DNA of 51,008 bases, from positions 1 through 51,008 of the forward strand of contig CAYMRD010000018.1 of NCBI GenBank assembly GCA_964392775.1, read 5' to 3'. Positions within the stretch are counted from its first letter, which is position 1. The number at the start of each line of letters is the position of its first letter. The notes under the pieces are model-generated. The model did not search any database. It was not told where the DNA came from and saw only the letters and a list, made by a program, of their open reading frames with translations. A program made the position numbers and the translations under genes. The DNA is from UKL13-3 sp964392775 (GTDB lineage Bacteria > Bacteroidota > Bacteroidia > UKL13-3). Of the stretch, positions 17,504 through 26,118 are shown one piece after another.

Positions 17504-18676
17504 TCAAAGCAATTCATACACCCCTGCAACCCCTTGTCCACCACCTACACAAGCCGATACAATTCCGTACTTCTGATTGCGTTTGCGCATTTCGTCCCAC
17601 AGCTGCACACTGAGTTTAGCACCACTACAACCCAGTGGATGTCCAAGAGCAATGGCTCCTCCGTTTACATTCACGATTTCGGGATTCAGTTCCAGCTTGC
17701 GGATTACAGCCAACGATTGAGCGGCAAATGCTTCGTTCAATTCTATCTGTTCAATTTGGTTTAAAGATAAACCGGCCAACTTCACCGCTTTGGGTATAGC
17801 TTCCACCGGACCAATCCCCATGATGCGGGGCTCCACACCACTGGCCGCATAACTCACCATCCGCGCAATCGGTATGAGGTTAAGCTCTTTGACCATCTGC
17901 TCACTCATCACCAACACAAACGAAGCGCCATCACTTGTTTGAGATGAATTGCCCGCTGTTACTGTTCCTCCGTTTTTAAATACAGGTTTGAGTTTAGCCA
18001 ATCCTTCAACGGTGGTATCAGCTCGCGGACCTTCATCGGTATCCACCACAAACGAACGGGTTTTGCGTTTGCCGTTTTCGTCAATATATGTTTCGTTTAC
18101 GGTGATGGGAACGATATGATCAACAAAACGTTTTTCTTGTTGAGCCTTCAATGCTTTTTGATGCGACTGATAAGAAAACAAATCCTGGTCTTCGCGTGAA
18201 ACACCATATTCAGTTGATACCGCTTCGGCTGTTGCACCCATGCTGCTGTACCAATCGGGGTGCTGACTGGCGATATCATAATTCAAAACAGTCTTCCAAC
18301 CTATCGTAGGCACCAGACTCATGCTTTCGGTTCCTCCTGCCACAATACAATGCGCCAACCCTGCATTGATTTTGGCACAGGCAATGGCAATACTTTCCAA
18401 TCCCGAACCACAATAGCGGTTAATGACCATTCCGGGAACCGAAACCGGCAATGAGAGCAATGAAATCATCCGTCCCATTTGCATGCCTTGTTCGGCTTCA
18501 GGAACGGCATTGCCCACAATTAAATCGTCAATCCTTGCCGGGTCGAGTTGCGGAACAGTCGCCAGCAAATGACGGATTACCTGCGCGGCCAGATCATCGG
18601 GCCTCATAAACCGAAAGCCTCCTTTATGCGCTTTGCCCACTGCTGTTCTAAATCCTTTGATGATATATGCGTTCAT
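17504..18676 (-). CDS. fadA: Acetyl-CoA C-acyltransferase (3-ketoacyl-CoA thiolase)
   Basis: A 390-residue thiolase catalysing the last step of beta-oxidation, releasing acetyl-CoA. The active-site residues are all present: Cys89 in NRYCGSG, the histidine of GGAIALGHPLGCSGA near the C-terminus, and the second cysteine in SACVGGGQG. It starts ATG and is read in the same direction as the hydroxyacyl-CoA dehydrogenase/hydratase gene upstream, with which it would act in sequence. The intergenic gap is 437 bases of repeats, so cotranscription is likely but not certain. Confidence 0.95.
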   Translation of the reverse strand: MNAYIIKGFRTAVGKAHKGGFRFMRPDDLAAQVIRHLLATVPQLDPARIDDLIVGNAVPEAEQGMQMGRMISLLSLPVSVPGMVINRYCGSGLESIAIACAKINAGLAHCIVAGGTESMSLVPTIGWKTVLNYDIASQHPDWYSSMGATAEAVSTEYGVSREDQDLFSYQSHQKALKAQQEKRFVDHIVPITVNETYIDENGKRKTRSFVVDTDEGPRADTTVEGLAKLKPVFKNGGTVTAGNSSQTSDGASFVLVMSEQMVKELNLIPIARMVSYAASGVEPRIMGIGPVEAIPKAVKLAGLSLNQIEQIELNEAFAAQSLAVIRKLELNPEIVNVNGGAIALGHPLGCSGAKLSVQLWDEMRKRNQKYGIVSACVGGGQGVAGVYELL

Positions 18677-19113
18677 GTGTGTTATGTTAATTGTGTTGAT
18701 TAGTTAATATGTTGGAGCATTCGTTTTCAATTCGTCATTCAACATTCATTATTTTTTTATTTCGAGTTGCTTGTCACACTGAGCTTGCCGAAGTGTGGCT
18801 TCGATAAACTCAGCCTGACAATTCGTTTTTTATTCGTCATTCATCATTTAGTTGATTGAGTAATTAGGTTGGTTGAGTAAATCACATTCTAAGGCACATT
18901 TACCTAATTACTTAACTACTCAATTACTTAGTTACTTACCACCAGTTATTTGATTGGCTTCGATAAACTCAGCCTGACAATTCGTTTCTTATTCGTCATT
19001 CAACATCCTTTATTCTTCTTTTGCTTACTTTCTTACTTGCCTACCGCCTACTTTAAATCAGTTCTCGATACAAACGCTCGCCCGCATCCACCCCAATGTT
19101 TACTCGAACTGAC
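18677..19113. repeat. Repeat-filled gap in the fatty-acid locus
   Basis: No gene. It contains an inverted-repeat element at 18772-18820 that begins TGTCACACTGAGCTTGCCGA and ends CTCAGCCTGACA, a partial copy at 18956-18979, and at 19060-19113 the second copy of the TCTCGATACAAACGCTC element. That second copy ends exactly where the stop codon of the next gene begins. Dispersed units of this sort are typical of Bacteroidota intergenic regions. Confidence 0.75.
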
Positions 19114-21516
19114 TCAATTTCTTAACGGCTTACCTGTTTTAAGCGTATGCTGAATTCTCTCCAATGTTTTTCGTTCTCCACATAAACTCAAAAAGGCTTC
19201 ACGCTCCAAATCGAGCAGGTATTGTTCGCTCACAAGTTGCGGAGAACTCAAATCACCCCCGCACATAATCCAGGCCAGCTTTTGTGAAATTTTCCGGTCG
19301 TGTTCCGAGATATACGCTCCCTTCATCATCGAATGCGCTCCTGTATAAAACATAGCCAATCCGGCTTTGCCTTGTACACGGATATCCTTGCGCATAACAG
19401 GTTGCGTGTATCCGTGTTCAACCATAGCCAATACACGTTGTTTGGCATCAGCAATTTGCCTGCGTTCGCTGATGCTGATGGAATCTGTTTTGCGGAGAAT
19501 ACCCATTTCCAGCGCTTCATAAGCCGAAGTAGCTACCTTGCCCATGGCAATATTCATATAAGTGTTTTGCAAAGTATTGAGTTCGATATCTCCTTTCTCG
19601 TAAGCATCGCTGGCTCGTAAGGTCATTTCTTTGGTACCACCACCACCCGGAATCAGTCCTACGCCCACTTCCACCAAACCGATATAGGTTTCGGCAGCAG
19701 CCTGCACCACATCGGCATGCAGGTTTATTTCGCAACCTCCGCCTAACGACAATCCATGCGGAGCCGTTACCACCGGAACCGATGAGTAACGCACGCGCAT
19801 CATTGTTTTTTGGAACATGCGTACCATCAAATCTATTTCATCATACTCCTGATCGATGGCAAACATGAGCAACATGGCCAGATTGGCCCCAACCGAAAAG
19901 TTAGGAGCATTGTTGCCAATCACCAATCCGGCATGGTCTTTTTCAACAATATCAAGCGAAGCATTAATGGCCGCTACAATCTCACTGCCCATCGAATTCA
20001 TCTTGGTGCGAAACTCTAAGTTCAATACACCATCACCCAAATCATGCAATACAGCACCACTGTTGCTCCATACCTTGCTATGCGAACGGATATGATCGAG
20101 AATGATCAGCTCACCCGCACCCGGCATTGGCTTGTAGGTTTTGCTTTGAATATGGTAATACTTGCGCACCCCGTTTTCTGTTTTGTAAAACTCAGTTGCA
20201 CCTGTGGCCAGCATCTCATCCAACCATGGCGCAACGTTTAATCCTGATGCTCGCATTAGATTAAGTGTATTGCTTACACCCAGTACATCCCAAATTTCAA
20301 ACGGACCAAGTTCCCAGCCAAATCCGGCACATACGGCTTCATCAATCTGATACAAATGATCGGCTATTTCGGGAATGCGGTTGGATACATACGCAAATGA
20401 ACCGTAAAAGGTGTGGCGGTAAAAGTCACCGGCCTTATCGGTTCCTGCCAGCAATACAGGCAACCGTTTGCGCAAATCGTCAATAGGTTTGGTGGTTTCG
20501 AGCGTGGCAAACTTCGCTTTTTGCTGAGGGCCGTATTCAAATGTTTTTAGGTTAAGCGATAAGATTTCGGTTTCACCCTCCGCATTTTTGGTCTTCTTGT
20601 AAAATCCCTGTTTCGATTTATCGCCAAACCATTTCTGCTCCTCCATTTTTTTCAGAAACTCCGGAAGTGCAAAACGTTCACGCGCTTCATCGGTCACAGC
20701 ATCGGCATATAAATTATTGGCTACTTTGATGAGTGTATCAATACCTACCACATCGGCTGTGCGGAAGGTTGCCGACTTAGGCCGTCCCACCACAGGTCCG
20801 GTGAGCTTATCTACTTCCTCAACGCTCAACCCGATTGTTTGTGCGGCATGCAATACTTCCATAATTGCATGCACACCAATACGGTTGGCGATAAAAGCCG
20901 GAGTGTCTTTACACAATACGGTCGTCTTGCCAAGATAACGGTCGCCATAATCCATCAAAAAGTCGAGAATATCCTTGCGTGTAAATTCGGTTGGGATGAT
21001 CTCCAGCAATTTGAGGTAACGTGGTGGATTGAAAAAATGGGTGCCACAGAAATGTGTTTTAAAATCATCGCTGCGCCCGTCCAGCATCAGGTGAATGGGA
21101 ATGCCCGAAGTATTGGAGGATATAATGGTTCCGGGTTTGCGGAACTGCTCTACTCTGGCAAATAATTGTTTTTTGATATCGAGGTTCTCAACTACCGCTT
21201 CCAGTACCCAATCACAGTTGGCGATATCTTTGAGGTTGTCGTCAAAATTTCCGGTACGGATACGGGCTGCAACTTTACTATGGTATACTGGTGATGGATT
21301 GGATTGAATCACTTGTTGCAAGGCTTCGTTCACAATCCTGTTGCGCACTGCAGTATGTTCGGTTGTTAGACTTTTGGCTTGTTCTGCAGCATTGGGTTCC
21401 CTAGGCACTATATCGAGCAGCAATACCTGCACCCCGATATTGGCGAAATGACAAGCAATGCGGGAGCCCATCACACCGGATCCTAAAACGGCTATATTCT
21501 TGATTCGTAGAGTCAT
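19114..21516 (-). CDS. fadB: 3-hydroxyacyl-CoA dehydrogenase / enoyl-CoA hydratase fusion
   Basis: A bifunctional beta-oxidation protein of about 800 residues. The NAD-binding 3-hydroxyacyl-CoA dehydrogenase domain comes first (GSGVMGSRIA near residue 11), then the C-terminal dehydrogenase domains, and the crotonase-fold hydratase domain is last (about 510-700: FSVGANLA, GLSLGGGCEI, EVGVGLIPGGGGTKEM). This order is the reverse of E. coli FadB, where the hydratase is N-terminal. I place the start at the ATG giving MTLRIKNIAVLGSG; a start 60 bases upstream would add a non-conserved hydrophobic leader. The MarR regulator lies upstream. Confidence 0.94.
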   Translation of the reverse strand: MTLRIKNIAVLGSGVMGSRIACHFANIGVQVLLLDIVPREPNAAEQAKSLTTEHTAVRNRIVNEALQQVIQSNPSPVYHSKVAARIRTGNFDDNLKDIANCDWVLEAVVENLDIKKQLFARVEQFRKPGTIISSNTSGIPIHLMLDGRSDDFKTHFCGTHFFNPPRYLKLLEIIPTEFTRKDILDFLMDYGDRYLGKTTVLCKDTPAFIANRIGVHAIMEVLHAAQTIGLSVEEVDKLTGPVVGRPKSATFRTADVVGIDTLIKVANNLYADAVTDEARERFALPEFLKKMEEQKWFGDKSKQGFYKKTKNAEGETEILSLNLKTFEYGPQQKAKFATLETTKPIDDLRKRLPVLLAGTDKAGDFYRHTFYGSFAYVSNRIPEIADHLYQIDEAVCAGFGWELGPFEIWDVLGVSNTLNLMRASGLNVAPWLDEMLATGATEFYKTENGVRKYYHIQSKTYKPMPGAGELIILDHIRSHSKVWSNSGAVLHDLGDGVLNLEFRTKMNSMGSEIVAAINASLDIVEKDHAGLVIGNNAPNFSVGANLAMLLMFAIDQEYDEIDLMVRMFQKTMMRVRYSSVPVVTAPHGLSLGGGCEINLHADVVQAAAETYIGLVEVGVGLIPGGGGTKEMTLRASDAYEKGDIELNTLQNTYMNIAMGKVATSAYEALEMGILRKTDSISISERRQIADAKQRVLAMVEHGYTQPVMRKDIRVQGKAGLAMFYTGAHSMMKGAYISEHDRKISQKLAWIMCGGDLSSPQLVSEQYLLDLEREAFLSLCGERKTLERIQHTLKTGKPLRN

Positions 21517-21876
21517 GTTTGTTGATCTGTTAATAATGTTAACTGGTAATATGTAAAATATGTACACAAAGGGCACGAAACATCTAAGACAAGAAAGGCC
21601 ACGAAGGCCGAGTCTTGCGGTATGGTCTTCGTGTTCTTACATCTTTCTTCATTCTTTGTGTCCTTCGTGTACAAAATATTTTCTGGTTATTGCGATTGAT
21701 TGTCACACTGAGCTTGCCGAAGTGGGGCTTCGATAAACTCAGCCTGACAATTCGTTCATCATTCAACATTCTTTATTCATAATTTTTATTGCGGGTAGTT
21801 TATTAGGATGTCTTCAATTATTAATTACTCATTCTTCATTGCATACTGCCTACTTTCTTTTTGCCTACTGATTCAT
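21517..21876. repeat. Intergenic repeats between MarR and fadB
   Basis: No gene. It contains a large inverted repeat around 21565-21675 (GTACACAAAGGGCACGAA against TTTGTGTCCTTCGTGTAC), related to the element at 15.4 kb. A full copy of the TGTCACACTGAG...CTCAGCCTGACA element lies at 21701-21749, nearly identical to the copy at 18772-18820. Confidence 0.75.
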
Positions 21877-22317
21877 TCATCGATTACTAAACTTTGTCTC
21901 GATCGCTAAACTCGTGATCTCCTCCAACATTGCATGAAAATGTTCCAGTTCTTCAGTTGAGTAACGTTCAGCGATGATGCTGTTAAAGTCCCTGACCGTT
22001 TTTTTCGATACTTCCTTTTTCTTCTTGCCTTTTGCAGTGAGCATCATGCGCACCACCCGGGCATCGTTTTGGTCCTTTTTGCGTTTGATAATTCCTTTTT
22101 GTTCCAGTTGGTTTATGGTACGCGTGAGGCTGGTAGCTTCCATGCCCAGCAGCGGACCAATCTGCGTGGAGGGCGTTCCTACATGACTATCTATATTGAG
22201 GAGAATAAAACCTGTGGTGGTGGTTAAATCGTGGTTCACTGCTTCATTGTTGTACATCCTGCTGATGGCGTGCCATGACTGTTTAATACGCGAGCAGGTT
22301 GTTTCCTTCTTTTCCAT
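21877..22317 (-). CDS. MarR-family transcriptional regulator
   Basis: A 146-residue winged-helix regulator. The recognition helix and wing are visible (TSLTRTINQLEQKGIIKRKKDQNDARVVRMMLT, about 77-110), including the conserved D.R in the wing. It starts four bases after the acyl-CoA synthetase gene on the same strand and precedes fadB, so it probably controls this fatty-acid locus, perhaps sensing acyl-CoA. The 18-bp palindrome upstream of the synthetase gene is a natural candidate operator. Ligand and direction of control are inference. Confidence 0.92.
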   Translation of the reverse strand: MEKKETTCSRIKQSWHAISRMYNNEAVNHDLTTTTGFILLNIDSHVGTPSTQIGPLLGMEATSLTRTINQLEQKGIIKRKKDQNDARVVRMMLTAKGKKKKEVSKKTVRDFNSIIAERYSTEELEHFHAMLEEITSLAIETKFSNR

Positions 22318-22321
22318 TACC

Positions 22322-24100
22322 TTAAATACTTACTTCACTTTTATAAATATCAGATACCAAACCTTCGTTGATACGCATGATCTCCCTGCGTTTCAAACTC
22401 AACTTGGGTGTGAGTTCTCCGTTGTCGATGCTCCACTCACGTGGTAATAAACAGAAGGCTTTGATTTGTTCATACTGTGCCAGTCCGTTGTTGGTAATAT
22501 CCACCTGCTTTTGCAGTTTATCAATGATTACCGGTTGCTTAATCATTTCTTCGTTGGTAGTATAGGTTATACCGTTGCGTTCGCACCAGGCTTTGAGAGC
22601 GGTAAAAGCAGGTATCAACAGGGCTGCCGGAAACTTATGTCCTTCGCCAATCACCATAGCCTGTTCAATATAAGATGATTCCTTCAAATGGTTTTCGATA
22701 ATCTGAGGTGTGATGAATTTTCCGCCCGAAGTTTTAAATATCTCTTTTTTGCGGTCGGTGATTTTTAAAAAACGACCTTCCACCATCTCACCGATATCAC
22801 CTGTTTTGAGCCATCCATCACTCAATACCTCCTTCGTTTCATCGGGCTTATTATAATAGCCCAGCATCACATTGGGGCCTTTCACCAATATTTCTCCATC
22901 TTCGGCAAATTTCACCTGAACGCCTTCAATCACCGGTCCCACCGTTCCAAATCGAATGGAATCAGGTTGAAACGAATTGACTGCTACCACTGGTGACGTT
23001 TCAGTCAAACCATATCCCTCTAAAACTTGAATACGTGCCGCAGTAAACACACGTGCCAACCTCGGTTGCAGGGCTGCTCCACCCGAAACCACCGCCACCA
23101 CATTGCCACCCAATGCCTCGCGCCATTTGCTGAAAATAAGTTTATTGGCCAGCTTGAGTTGTGCTTCATACCACCATCCATTGGCTCCATTGAGTTCATA
23201 ACGCAAACCAAGGTGCAGCGCCCAAAAGAACAACTGCTTTTTGATTCCGCTCAACTCATGTCCTTTGCTTACAATACGCTCATATACTTTTTCGAGTAAA
23301 CGGGGTACCGTTGCAAAACATTGCGGTTTCACTTCTTTTAAGTTGTCGGCTATTTTTTCGAGCGACTCGGCATAATAAATCGAAAGTCCCTGATACAAAT
23401 ACACCACGGTGAGCATCCGTTCAAACACATGGTTGAGGGGTAAAAAACTCAACACCCTCCACTCCGGATTAAACGGTGCCGCATCTTTATTGGCAATGGC
23501 ATTGCTCAGTAAATTATGGTGCGAAAGCATCACACCTTTGGGATTGCCTGTGGTGCCCGATGTATAGAGGATGGTCGCGCAATCATGCGTATCAATTGAT
23601 GCTTTAATCTGCTCCAGCTTTTCTTTATCGGCACATGCACTGCCACGTTCCAACAGAGTACGCCAGTTAGTTACTCCTGCTACTTCATCAAACGAAATAA
23701 TATCAACCAGCGAGGGAACCTGATCACGTACCGCATTTACCTTATCATATAATTCTTTTCCCGGAACAAAAATGTACCGGATACCTGCATCCTGTAAAAT
23801 ATACACCAAATCTTTCTGACTGATAGTTGGATAAATCGGGACATTGATGCATCCCGCTTCCATAATGCCCATATTGGCAATCACCCATTCGGGGCGGTTG
23901 GGCGAAATGATGCTCAGCTTATCGCCCCGCTTCAGGCCCATATCAAACAATGCGTAGCTTATCAGGTTGGCATCCTCCAACACTTCATGTGCCGAGAAAC
24001 TCGTCCAGACACCGCCCACCTTATAGGTAAGCATATCGGGTTTATTAAAAAGCTTCTCGTACCTTGGAAGCAAATCAAATAATCTTGTTGGTTCCATCAC
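22322..24100 (-). CDS. fadD: Long-chain acyl-CoA synthetase
   Basis: A 592-residue AMP-forming enzyme that activates fatty acids with CoA and ATP. The nucleotide-binding motif LYTSGTTGNPKGVMLSH (about 178-194), the YGLTETSP motif (about 361-368) and the GWLKTGDIGE and KITDRKKEIFKTSGGKFI segments mark the ANL superfamily and its mobile C-terminal domain. It is the first gene of the minus-strand fatty-acid locus, followed directly by the MarR regulator. The start MMEP is supported by the nearby palindromic operator and promoter-like TAAATTTA. Confidence 0.95.
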   Translation of the reverse strand: MMEPTRLFDLLPRYEKLFNKPDMLTYKVGGVWTSFSAHEVLEDANLISYALFDMGLKRGDKLSIISPNRPEWVIANMGIMEAGCINVPIYPTISQKDLVYILQDAGIRYIFVPGKELYDKVNAVRDQVPSLVDIISFDEVAGVTNWRTLLERGSACADKEKLEQIKASIDTHDCATILYTSGTTGNPKGVMLSHHNLLSNAIANKDAAPFNPEWRVLSFLPLNHVFERMLTVVYLYQGLSIYYAESLEKIADNLKEVKPQCFATVPRLLEKVYERIVSKGHELSGIKKQLFFWALHLGLRYELNGANGWWYEAQLKLANKLIFSKWREALGGNVVAVVSGGAALQPRLARVFTAARIQVLEGYGLTETSPVVAVNSFQPDSIRFGTVGPVIEGVQVKFAEDGEILVKGPNVMLGYYNKPDETKEVLSDGWLKTGDIGEMVEGRFLKITDRKKEIFKTSGGKFITPQIIENHLKESSYIEQAMVIGEGHKFPAALLIPAFTALKAWCERNGITYTTNEEMIKQPVIIDKLQKQVDITNNGLAQYEQIKAFCLLPREWSIDNGELTPKLSLKRREIMRINEGLVSDIYKSEVSI

Positions 24101-24116
24101 AGTTAGGGTTTAAATT

Positions 24117-24134
24117 TATTATGCATGCATAATA
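24117..24134. promoter_or_regulatory. 18-bp perfect palindrome, candidate MarR operator
   Basis: TATTATGCATGCATAATA is a perfect palindrome in the 54-base divergent region between the acyl-CoA synthetase and nitronate monooxygenase genes. MarR dimers commonly bind 16-20 bp palindromes, and a MarR gene lies one gene away. A -7-like TAAATTAG sits 8 bases downstream on the plus strand, and TAAATTTA lies on the minus strand directly beside it, so a bound dimer would cover both promoters. Confidence 0.6.
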
Positions 24135-24154
24135 TTAAATGCTAAATTAGTACC

Positions 24155-25150
24155 ATGAAATTGAAAAATCAAGTAGCCGGTGAATTAAATATTTCACTTC
24201 CCGTCATTATGGCTCCCATGTTTTTGGTTTCGAACGAAGCCATGATAACAGAAGCCATGCGCAATGGGATTGCCGGGTGTTTCCCTTCACTCAACTACCG
24301 CAATGCCGGTGAGCTGAATGCATTGCTCAAACGGTTGAATGCTGTCAAAGCTGAGAATCCAAAGGGAACTTACGGGGTTAATCTTATTGTGCAGCGCAGC
24401 AATCCCCTACTTGCCAAACACCTCGAGTTGTGCGTAAACAACCGCGTTCCTTTTTATATTACATCCTTAGGCAATCCATCCAAAGTAATTGAAGCGGCTC
24501 ATGCGTATGGAGCCAAAGTATATTGTGATGTCACCAATCTGGCGCATGCCCAAACCTGTTTTAATGCCGGATGTGACGGATTTGTTGCGGTTGGTCAGGG
24601 AGCAGGCGGACATGCCGGCCCTCACCCTTTGCTTGTATTGATACCCGCTTTGCGCAATACCTTCCCTTCCAAACCTGTGATTGCGGCCGGAGGCATTACC
24701 AACGGCACAGCCTTACTCGCCATGCAATTGCTGGGAGCCGATGCCGTTTCCATTGGCACGCGGTTTATCAATAGCACCGAGTGTAATGTGAATGCCGCTT
24801 ACAAACAAGCCATTGCCTCAGCGGGCATGGACGATATTGTGATGACCGAAAAACTCTCGGGCACACCCTGCACCATTATTGATACACCTGCTGCCAAAAA
24901 GATGGGCTACCGGCAAAATTTTATGGAACGCTGGCTGAGCCACAACAAACGCACCCGCAAATGGTTTAAGATGTTGGTCCACCTGCGGGGCATGAAAAAG
25001 CTGGAACAATCTGTATTGCCCAACCATTATCAAACATTATGGTGTGCAGGCAAATCGGTGGCACTCATCCACGATGTGCAACCCTGCGCTACCATTATTC
25101 AAAGTATTCGCACCGAATACAACAGAGCCTTGCAGTCGATGCAGGTTTAA
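24155..25150 (+). CDS. Nitronate monooxygenase-like FMN protein
   Basis: A 331-residue TIM-barrel flavoprotein of the nitronate monooxygenase / 2-nitropropane dioxygenase family. The FMN-binding pattern is visible: IMAPM near the start, GCDGFVAVGQGAGGHAG (about 139-155), VIAAGGITNG (about 174-183) and GADAVSIGTRFINSTE (about 193-208). The histidine in GGHAG corresponds to the catalytic base position. It diverges from the fatty-acid locus across a shared palindrome. The family also contains enoyl-CoA reductase-like enzymes, so a lipid substrate is possible; the true substrate is unknown. Confidence 0.88.
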   Translation: MKLKNQVAGELNISLPVIMAPMFLVSNEAMITEAMRNGIAGCFPSLNYRNAGELNALLKRLNAVKAENPKGTYGVNLIVQRSNPLLAKHLELCVNNRVPFYITSLGNPSKVIEAAHAYGAKVYCDVTNLAHAQTCFNAGCDGFVAVGQGAGGHAGPHPLLVLIPALRNTFPSKPVIAAGGITNGTALLAMQLLGADAVSIGTRFINSTECNVNAAYKQAIASAGMDDIVMTEKLSGTPCTIIDTPAAKKMGYRQNFMERWLSHNKRTRKWFKMLVHLRGMKKLEQSVLPNHYQTLWCAGKSVALIHDVQPCATIIQSIRTEYNRALQSMQV

Positions 25151-25203
25151 TTGTTTAACGGTTCGTGTCAGACGGGAACTTTTACCCGCAAACTTCCTAT
25201 TGA

Positions 25204-25527
25204 TTACAATTCAATTAATTCAACCACTGCCCCATTCAAATCTTTAGTAACAAATATCTGGCATGACAAACGAATGTTTTCATCTTCATACCCCATCTTA
25301 GAAAGCGTTGCGGGTTCGTTTCTTTCTTTGTTAATTGAACTACCCGACAGACCGTCAATTTTTATAATACAGGTCGCACATCTGCCCATACCTCCACATT
25401 CGCCAAAACAATCCGGATATACTTTATCTTTTAACAGAAACATTAAATTTCGATACGCACCATGATGAGTTTCTATAACCTGTTTCGAGTTGTTGTCTAT
25501 AAGAGTAAAACGTATCTTGTCTTTCAT
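25204..25527 (-). CDS. 2Fe-2S ferredoxin
   Basis: A 107-residue plant/adrenodoxin-type ferredoxin with cluster ligands Cys44, Cys50, Cys53 and Cys89 (C-x5-C-x2-C, then LSCQ). An extra cysteine lies just before the first ligand. I choose the ATG, which overlaps the hemerythrin stop codon as ATGA; a TTG nine bases upstream is less likely. The 4-base overlap shows translational coupling with the di-iron hemerythrin gene, suggesting the two proteins exchange electrons; that is inference. Confidence 0.9.
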   Translation of the reverse strand: MKDKIRFTLIDNNSKQVIETHHGAYRNLMFLLKDKVYPDCFGECGGMGRCATCIIKIDGLSGSSINKERNEPATLSKMGYEDENIRLSCQIFVTKDLNGAVVELIEL

Positions 25528-25988
25528 TGTTCCCAAAAGGGATCCGTTAAATTATCTGCAAATCTCTCCTCGGTATGATGTAAACGTATTTGTTGTAATC
25601 GGTCATTGGTGGCTACAGATTGAATTTCGTTAAACAGAACACGCTCCTCAAACCGGATATGGCTTTCAAGCATTTCCGCTATTGAATTCAGGTTCTTATA
25701 TAACTCTGTTCCTGCCTGAAATAAACACCTGATTTTTAAATGTTCAGACAATGCTCTTTTGATTAAATCATTGTCTTTATCAAGAATAGGAAAAATGTAT
25801 TTTTCTTCTATCTCGAAGTGTGGTAATAAATGGTTTACATAAAACCAATCAGCATATTTTTTGATACGCTCTGGTTCAACCTGTTTTTTAAAACCGGTTC
25901 TTATTTTCCAGCAAAGCTGCAAGCCATGATGATGCTCCCGGCTTAACGGCTGCAATGTCGAATGACGTTTCAGAGGTTTATTGTCCAT
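25524..25988 (-). CDS. Hemerythrin-domain di-iron protein
   Basis: A 154-residue HHE-type hemerythrin-like protein. Candidate di-iron ligands are His19-21, His53, His57, Glu61, His83, His110 and Glu115, in the expected helix order. Such domains bind oxygen or nitric oxide, or help repair metal centres. It is coupled to the 2Fe-2S ferredoxin gene and lies downstream of the RIC gene in a cluster with an Rrf2 regulator, so a role in nitric-oxide handling is likely. It is a single-domain protein with no membrane segment. Confidence 0.9.
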   Translation of the reverse strand: MDNKPLKRHSTLQPLSREHHHGLQLCWKIRTGFKKQVEPERIKKYADWFYVNHLLPHFEIEEKYIFPILDKDNDLIKRALSEHLKIRCLFQAGTELYKNLNSIAEMLESHIRFEERVLFNEIQSVATNDRLQQIRLHHTEERFADNLTDPFWEQ

Positions 25989-26102
25989 TTAGTTTTTTGC
26001 TTTAATAACGTCTAACAATATTCTTGCGTGATTTATCTTTTCATCTCCGGCCGCATAAAGCAACGTGAGGTTTTGAGTTTTTACGATGGATTTTATATGC
26101 AT
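25989..26102 (-). pseudogene. C-terminal remnant of a DUF488 (YeaO-like) gene
   Basis: A 37-codon open frame encodes the segment KTQNLTLLYAAGDEKINHAR, which matches the C-terminal signature of DUF488 proteins (from memory E. coli YeaO has QPLTLLYSAKNTTQNHALVL). The roughly 80 N-terminal residues of the family are missing; upstream the frame runs into the end of the RIC gene. It ends directly against the hemerythrin start codon. It is best read as a gene that lost its 5' part while the cluster stayed in place; a translated mini-protein cannot be excluded. Confidence 0.72.
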
Positions 26103-26118
26103 TTTATGCTTATTAGGT

